From contig SLLK01000131.1 in assembly GCA_007134115.1 (NCBI GenBank), forward strand, positions 1-8,039: DNA of 8,039 nucleotides, given 5' to 3'. Under the pieces are notes generated by a model that was not told the DNA's origin, made no database searches, and was given only the letters and a program-made list of their open reading frames with translations. The position numbers were made by a program, and so were the translations under genes. Below, one piece after another: positions 5,558 to 8,039 of the stretch (position 1 is its first letter; each line of letters opens with the position of its first letter). The DNA comes from Gammaproteobacteria bacterium. GTDB lineage: Bacteria; Pseudomonadota; Gammaproteobacteria; UBA5335; SLRW01.

Positions 5558-6996
5558 TGGATTATTTCCCGGTCTTCCTTCGCCTCAAGGGCGAACCCTG
5601 TCTGGTGGTGGGGGGCGGCGAGGTGGCCGCGCGCAAGGCCGAGGCGTTGCTCAGGGCAGGGGCCCATGTCCATGTAGTGGCCCCGGCGCTCAGTGATGAA
5701 GTCGCCGGTCTGGTCGATGCGCGCAAGCTCACGCATCGCAAGGCCCGCTTCCACTTCTGGCAGGTGCGCGGTTATCGTCTGGTGGTTGCCGCCACCGACG
5801 ACATGGCTACCAATCGCCGCGTCTACACGGCCTGCCGCAAGCGTAATATCCCGGTCAACGCGGTGGACGCGCCGGATCTGTGCACCTATATCACGCCGGC
5901 CATTGTGGATCGTTCCCCCTTGTTGATTGCCATTTCCAGTGGCGGCGATGCGCCGGTGCTGGCGCGCATGTGGCGCGCCCGGCTGGAAGGGATGATTCCC
6001 GCCGCCTACGGCCGGCTGGCGGCGCTCGCCGGGCGCTTCCGTTCGCGCGTCAAGGACTCGGTACCGGGTTTTGATCGTCGCCTGCGCTTCTGGGAGCAGG
6101 TCTTTGAGGGCCCGGTGGCTACCCGCATGCTCGCCGGGCAGGAGCCGGCTGCCGAGGCGGCGCTGGAGGAGACGCTGGCGCAGGCGGCAGAAGACGCACA
6201 GACGCCGCTGGGCGGCGAGGTGTACCTGGTTGGCGCCGGACCCGGCGATCCGGATCTGCTCACCTTGCGCGCGCTGCGCCTGATGCAGCGTACCGATGTG
6301 GTGTTGTACGACCGTCTGGTGACGCCCGGCATCCTTGATCTGGTACGCAAGGATGCCGAACGGATCTATGTGGGTAAGCGGCGGAACCTGCACACCTTGC
6401 GCCAGGAGGGCATTAACGAGCTGCTGGTGCGCCTGGCGCGGGAAGGCAAGCGTGTGCTGCGCCTCAAGGGCGGTGATCCGTTTATTTTCGGACGGGGTGG
6501 CGAGGAGATCGCCAGCCTGGCCGAAGAGAAAATCCCTTTCGAAGTGGTGCCGGGTATTACTGCCGCTTCGGGTTGTGCCGCCTATGCCGGCATCCCGCTG
6601 ACGCACCGTGATTACGCGCACTCGTGCCAGTTCGTCACCGGCCACCCGGCCAGCAACGGCGAAATCGATCTGGACTGGCCATCACTGGCCCGTCCAGGCC
6701 AGACAGTGGTCTTCTATATGGGCCTGCAGGGCTTGCCGATCATGTGCCGGGAACTGATGGCCCACGGGTTACCCGCCAGCCATCCCGCAGCCCTGGTCCA
6801 GCAGGGCACCACCGCCGCCCAGCGCGTGCTCACCGGCACCCTGGAGACCCTGCCGCGCATGGCCGAGGAACACGAGGTCCGGGCCCCCACCCTCACCATC
6901 GTCGGCGAAGTAGTACGCCTGCGCGATTCCCTCGCCTGGTTCACCGGCGACCAGACCGTAACAGACGTCTTCGGCACCCGAGAGAACCAACCCTGA
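5557..6996 (+). CDS. cysG: Siroheme synthase CysG (fused dehydrogenase/ferrochelatase and methyltransferase)
   Basis: Trifunctional cytosolic enzyme converting uroporphyrinogen III to siroheme, the cofactor of CysI. The N-terminal half (about 1-215) is the precorrin-2 dehydrogenase/sirohydrochlorin ferrochelatase. It has the NAD-binding VVGGGEVAARKAEAL at 17-31, the family's catalytic Asp at D104 (NAVDAPDLC), and S128 in ISSGGDAP, the serine reported as phosphorylated in Salmonella CysG. The C-terminal half (about 220-460) is the SAM-dependent uroporphyrinogen III methyltransferase, with VYLVGAGPGDPDLLTLRAL (222-240), LKGGDPFIFGRGGEE (303-317) and THRDYAHS (349-356). At 479 residues it is slightly longer than the 457 of E. 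coli CysG, mainly from the linker and tail. The ATG at 5557 is the first ATG after an in-frame TAG at 5545; no clear Shine-Dalgarno precedes it. It follows cysH on the same strand and is closed by a strong terminator. Confidence 0.96.
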   Translation: MDYFPVFLRLKGEPCLVVGGGEVAARKAEALLRAGAHVHVVAPALSDEVAGLVDARKLTHRKARFHFWQVRGYRLVVAATDDMATNRRVYTACRKRNIPVNAVDAPDLCTYITPAIVDRSPLLIAISSGGDAPVLARMWRARLEGMIPAAYGRLAALAGRFRSRVKDSVPGFDRRLRFWEQVFEGPVATRMLAGQEPAAEAALEETLAQAAEDAQTPLGGEVYLVGAGPGDPDLLTLRALRLMQRTDVVLYDRLVTPGILDLVRKDAERIYVGKRRNLHTLRQEGINELLVRLAREGKRVLRLKGGDPFIFGRGGEEIASLAEEKIPFEVVPGITAASGCAAYAGIPLTHRDYAHSCQFVTGHPASNGEIDLDWPSLARPGQTVVFYMGLQGLPIMCRELMAHGLPASHPAALVQQGTTAAQRVLTGTLETLPRMAEEHEVRAPTLTIVGEVVRLRDSLAWFTGDQTVTDVFGTRENQP

Positions 6997-7001
6997 GCAC
7001 A

Positions 7002-7027
7002 AAAAAGGGCCCCGAAGGGCCCTTTTT
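7002..7027. terminator. Bidirectional intrinsic terminator between cysG and the YccA-family gene
   Basis: GGGCCC (7007-7012) and GGGCCC (7017-7022) form a 6-bp GC stem around a CGAA loop, flanked by an A-tract (7001-7006) and a T-tract (7023-7027). It lies 5 bp after the cysG stop and works for the plus strand. On the minus strand it gives C(UUCG)G, an extra-stable tetraloop, followed by six U, so it can also end transcription from the convergent gene at 7144-7815. Confidence 0.92.
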
Positions 7028-7091
7028 CACTATCTGCAAAGGTGCGGCGCGAACTCCTCAACCATCGCCAACCTCCCTGCCTTCCCGCGCC

Positions 7092-7134
7092 TTAACTACT
7101 TAATACTTAATACTTAATACTTAATACTTAATAC
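7092..7134. repeat. Heptanucleotide tandem repeat (TTAATAC)5
   Basis: Five perfect head-to-tail copies of TTAATAC occupy 7100-7134, preceded by a degenerate 8-nt unit TTAACTAC at 7092-7099. It is strikingly AT-rich for this region. It sits in the 3' non-coding stretch between the terminator and the stop codon of the YccA-family gene. Copy number is likely to vary between strains, but no start codon or promoter depends on it, so phase variation is not obvious. Confidence 0.9.
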
Positions 7135-7143
7135 TGCCTTCCC

Positions 7144-7815
7144 TCAATCATCCCCACCAAAAATCCCCAACAGGTGCAGCAGGCTGAGGAACAGATTGTA
7201 GATGGACACAAACAGCGTGACCGTGGCCATGATGTAATTGGTTTCACCGCCAAGCGCCATCTGACTGGTCTGATACAGGATCAGTCCCGACATGAGCAGC
7301 ACGAACATGGCCGAAACGGCGAGCTGCAGTGCGGGAATGCCGAATACCGCTGCGCCGATGCCGGCGAGGAAAGCGACCAGAATGCCGGCGAACAGAAAGC
7401 CGCCCAGGAAACTGAAGTCCTTGCGCGTGCTCAGCGCATACACGGACAGTCCGATAAAGATGGCGCCGGTACCGCCCATGGCCATCATCACCAGTTCGTG
7501 GCCGTTACTGAACGCAGTCAGATAAGCGCTGATGATGGGCCCCAGAGTCAGGCCCATGAAACCGGTGAGGGCAAAGATCGAGGCCAGACCCCAGGCGCTG
7601 TTACGCAGCATGTTGGTCAGGAACAGCAGCCCGAAGTAGCCGGCCAGGGTAATGATCAGCCCCGGATGCGGCAGCGACAGGGCCATGGAAATGCCCGCGG
7701 TCACGGCGCTGAAGAGCAGCGTCATGGACAGCAGCATGTAGGTATTACGGATCAGGCTGTTGGTCTCGATGGTTTTTGCTTGCGAGCGTGCAACAGTCGT
7801 GGCGTCCTGTGTCAT
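7144..7815 (-). CDS. Bax inhibitor-1 / YccA family inner-membrane protein
   Basis: Integral membrane protein of 223 residues, close in length to E. coli YccA (219), with about seven hydrophobic segments (roughly 26-47, 53-70, 76-98, 107-127, 135-159, 162-182, 194-218). E. coli YccA interacts with and modulates the FtsH protease; whether that holds here is inference. Family motifs include LTLGPIISAY (89-98), ILYQTSQMALGGETNYI (179-195) and YNLFLSLLHLLG (206-217). The two acidic residues proposed as the pH-sensing pair in Bacillus YetJ are absent, with Q182 and S204 or a neighbour at those places, as in the YccA branch. The ATG at 7815 follows GGAGGA about 9 nt upstream and gives the family-length N-terminus; the frame runs 23 codons further up without support. 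It is convergent with cysG and has no evident link to sulfur metabolism. Confidence 0.93.
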   Translation of the reverse strand: MTQDATTVARSQAKTIETNSLIRNTYMLLSMTLLFSAVTAGISMALSLPHPGLIITLAGYFGLLFLTNMLRNSAWGLASIFALTGFMGLTLGPIISAYLTAFSNGHELVMMAMGGTGAIFIGLSVYALSTRKDFSFLGGFLFAGILVAFLAGIGAAVFGIPALQLAVSAMFVLLMSGLILYQTSQMALGGETNYIMATVTLFVSIYNLFLSLLHLLGIFGGDD

Positions 7816-7855
7816 CGCGTGTGGTCCTCCCGGATGGCGATTGATCGACGCGCCA

Positions 7856-7884
7856 AGAGTAGCATTGTGCCGGGGTGGAGCCAA
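7856..7884 (-). promoter_or_regulatory. Candidate promoter of the YccA-family gene
   Basis: The minus strand shows TTGGCT (7879-7884), a 17-bp spacer, then TACTCT (7856-7861) preceded by an extended-10 TGC. Transcription would start near 7849, with a leader of about 34 nt carrying the GGAGGA ribosome binding site. The match is by eye only. Confidence 0.4.
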
Positions 7885-7894
7885 TGGGGGCGGG

Positions 7895-7915
7895 GTTTTG
7901 AGTTTTCAGTGTTCA
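7895..7915. repeat. Degenerate heptamer repeat (GTTTTGA/GTTTTCA/GTGTTCA)
   Basis: Three consecutive 7-nt units differ from the next by one or two bases, just upstream of the YccA-family promoter. The 7-nt period matches that of the TTAATAC array on the other side of the gene, though the unit sequence differs. It is short enough that chance cannot be excluded. Confidence 0.4.
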
Positions 7916-8039
7916 GCGCTGTCGGGGGCTTCGTTATGCAGGGAGCTGCACAGACGCCACCGGCGATCCGGAAGGTACCGGGGAGGGCGGGAATTCCGAT
8001 GGCGAGAAGGTTGACGGGAAACGCACCCATCAGCTTCCA
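7916..8039. other. Unassigned end of the window
   Basis: No recognisable gene. One minus-strand frame is open from the window edge into the YccA-family start, and another runs from the edge to a stop near 7907. A plus-strand ATG at 7935 is also open to the edge. None gives a protein motif I recognise or has a clear ribosome binding site. It may hold the end of a neighbouring gene or be non-coding. Confidence 0.4.

Noticed and set aside
5218..6645. 475-codon open frame on the minus strand opposite cysH and cysG
   Set aside because: It crosses two well-supported genes and the palindromic repeat between them, and its translation is Arg/Gly/His-rich with no recognisable domain.

Overview
The window is high-GC, densely coded bacterial DNA. 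Its proteins resemble those of Gammaproteobacteria: a CysI starting MYQYD with a DUF934 partner as in Pseudomonas, a CysB whose sulfate-pocket residues sit at the E. coli positions, a fused CysG, and a YccA-type membrane protein. No plasmid, phage or transposase genes are visible. It reads as a chromosomal core-metabolism segment with some intergenic repeat DNA. The genus cannot be fixed from the sequence alone.

Layout from left to right. Bases 1-982 hold, on the minus strand, a zinc-free MDR-family NADP-dependent oxidoreductase cut off by the window edge. Bases 1097-3243 hold a minus-strand two-gene unit: cysI (sulfite reductase hemoprotein) and a DUF934 gene joined by an ATGA overlap. A 236-bp gap with the likely cysI promoter follows. 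Next is cysB (minus, 3480-4475), divergent from cysH (plus, 4640-5344) across a 164-bp regulatory region. A 212-bp gap filled by a large C/G-tract palindromic repeat leads to cysG (plus, 5557-6996). A bidirectional terminator and a heptanucleotide tandem repeat separate cysG from a convergent BI-1/YccA-family gene (minus, 7144-7815). The last ~155 bp could not be assigned.

The five central genes form a sulfate-assimilation module. CysH has the CC...CxxC cluster motif, so it should reduce APS directly, with no need for APS kinase. CysI reduces the resulting sulfite to sulfide using siroheme plus a 4Fe-4S cluster. CysG makes that siroheme from uroporphyrinogen III, and CysB is the expected activator. 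No CysJ flavoprotein and no ATP sulfurylase gene lies in the window, so the electron donor of CysI is open and the coupled DUF934 protein is a suspect for an accessory role.

No wholly new system is evident. The items most worth a second look are an 11-nt motif shared by the cysI and cysH upstream regions (candidate CysB site), the CysI-DUF934 coupling without CysJ, structured DNA just before the cysH start, the palindromic repeat between cysH and cysG, a 10-codon upstream ORF overlapping the cysG start as TGATG, and heptamer repeats on both sides of the YccA-family gene.
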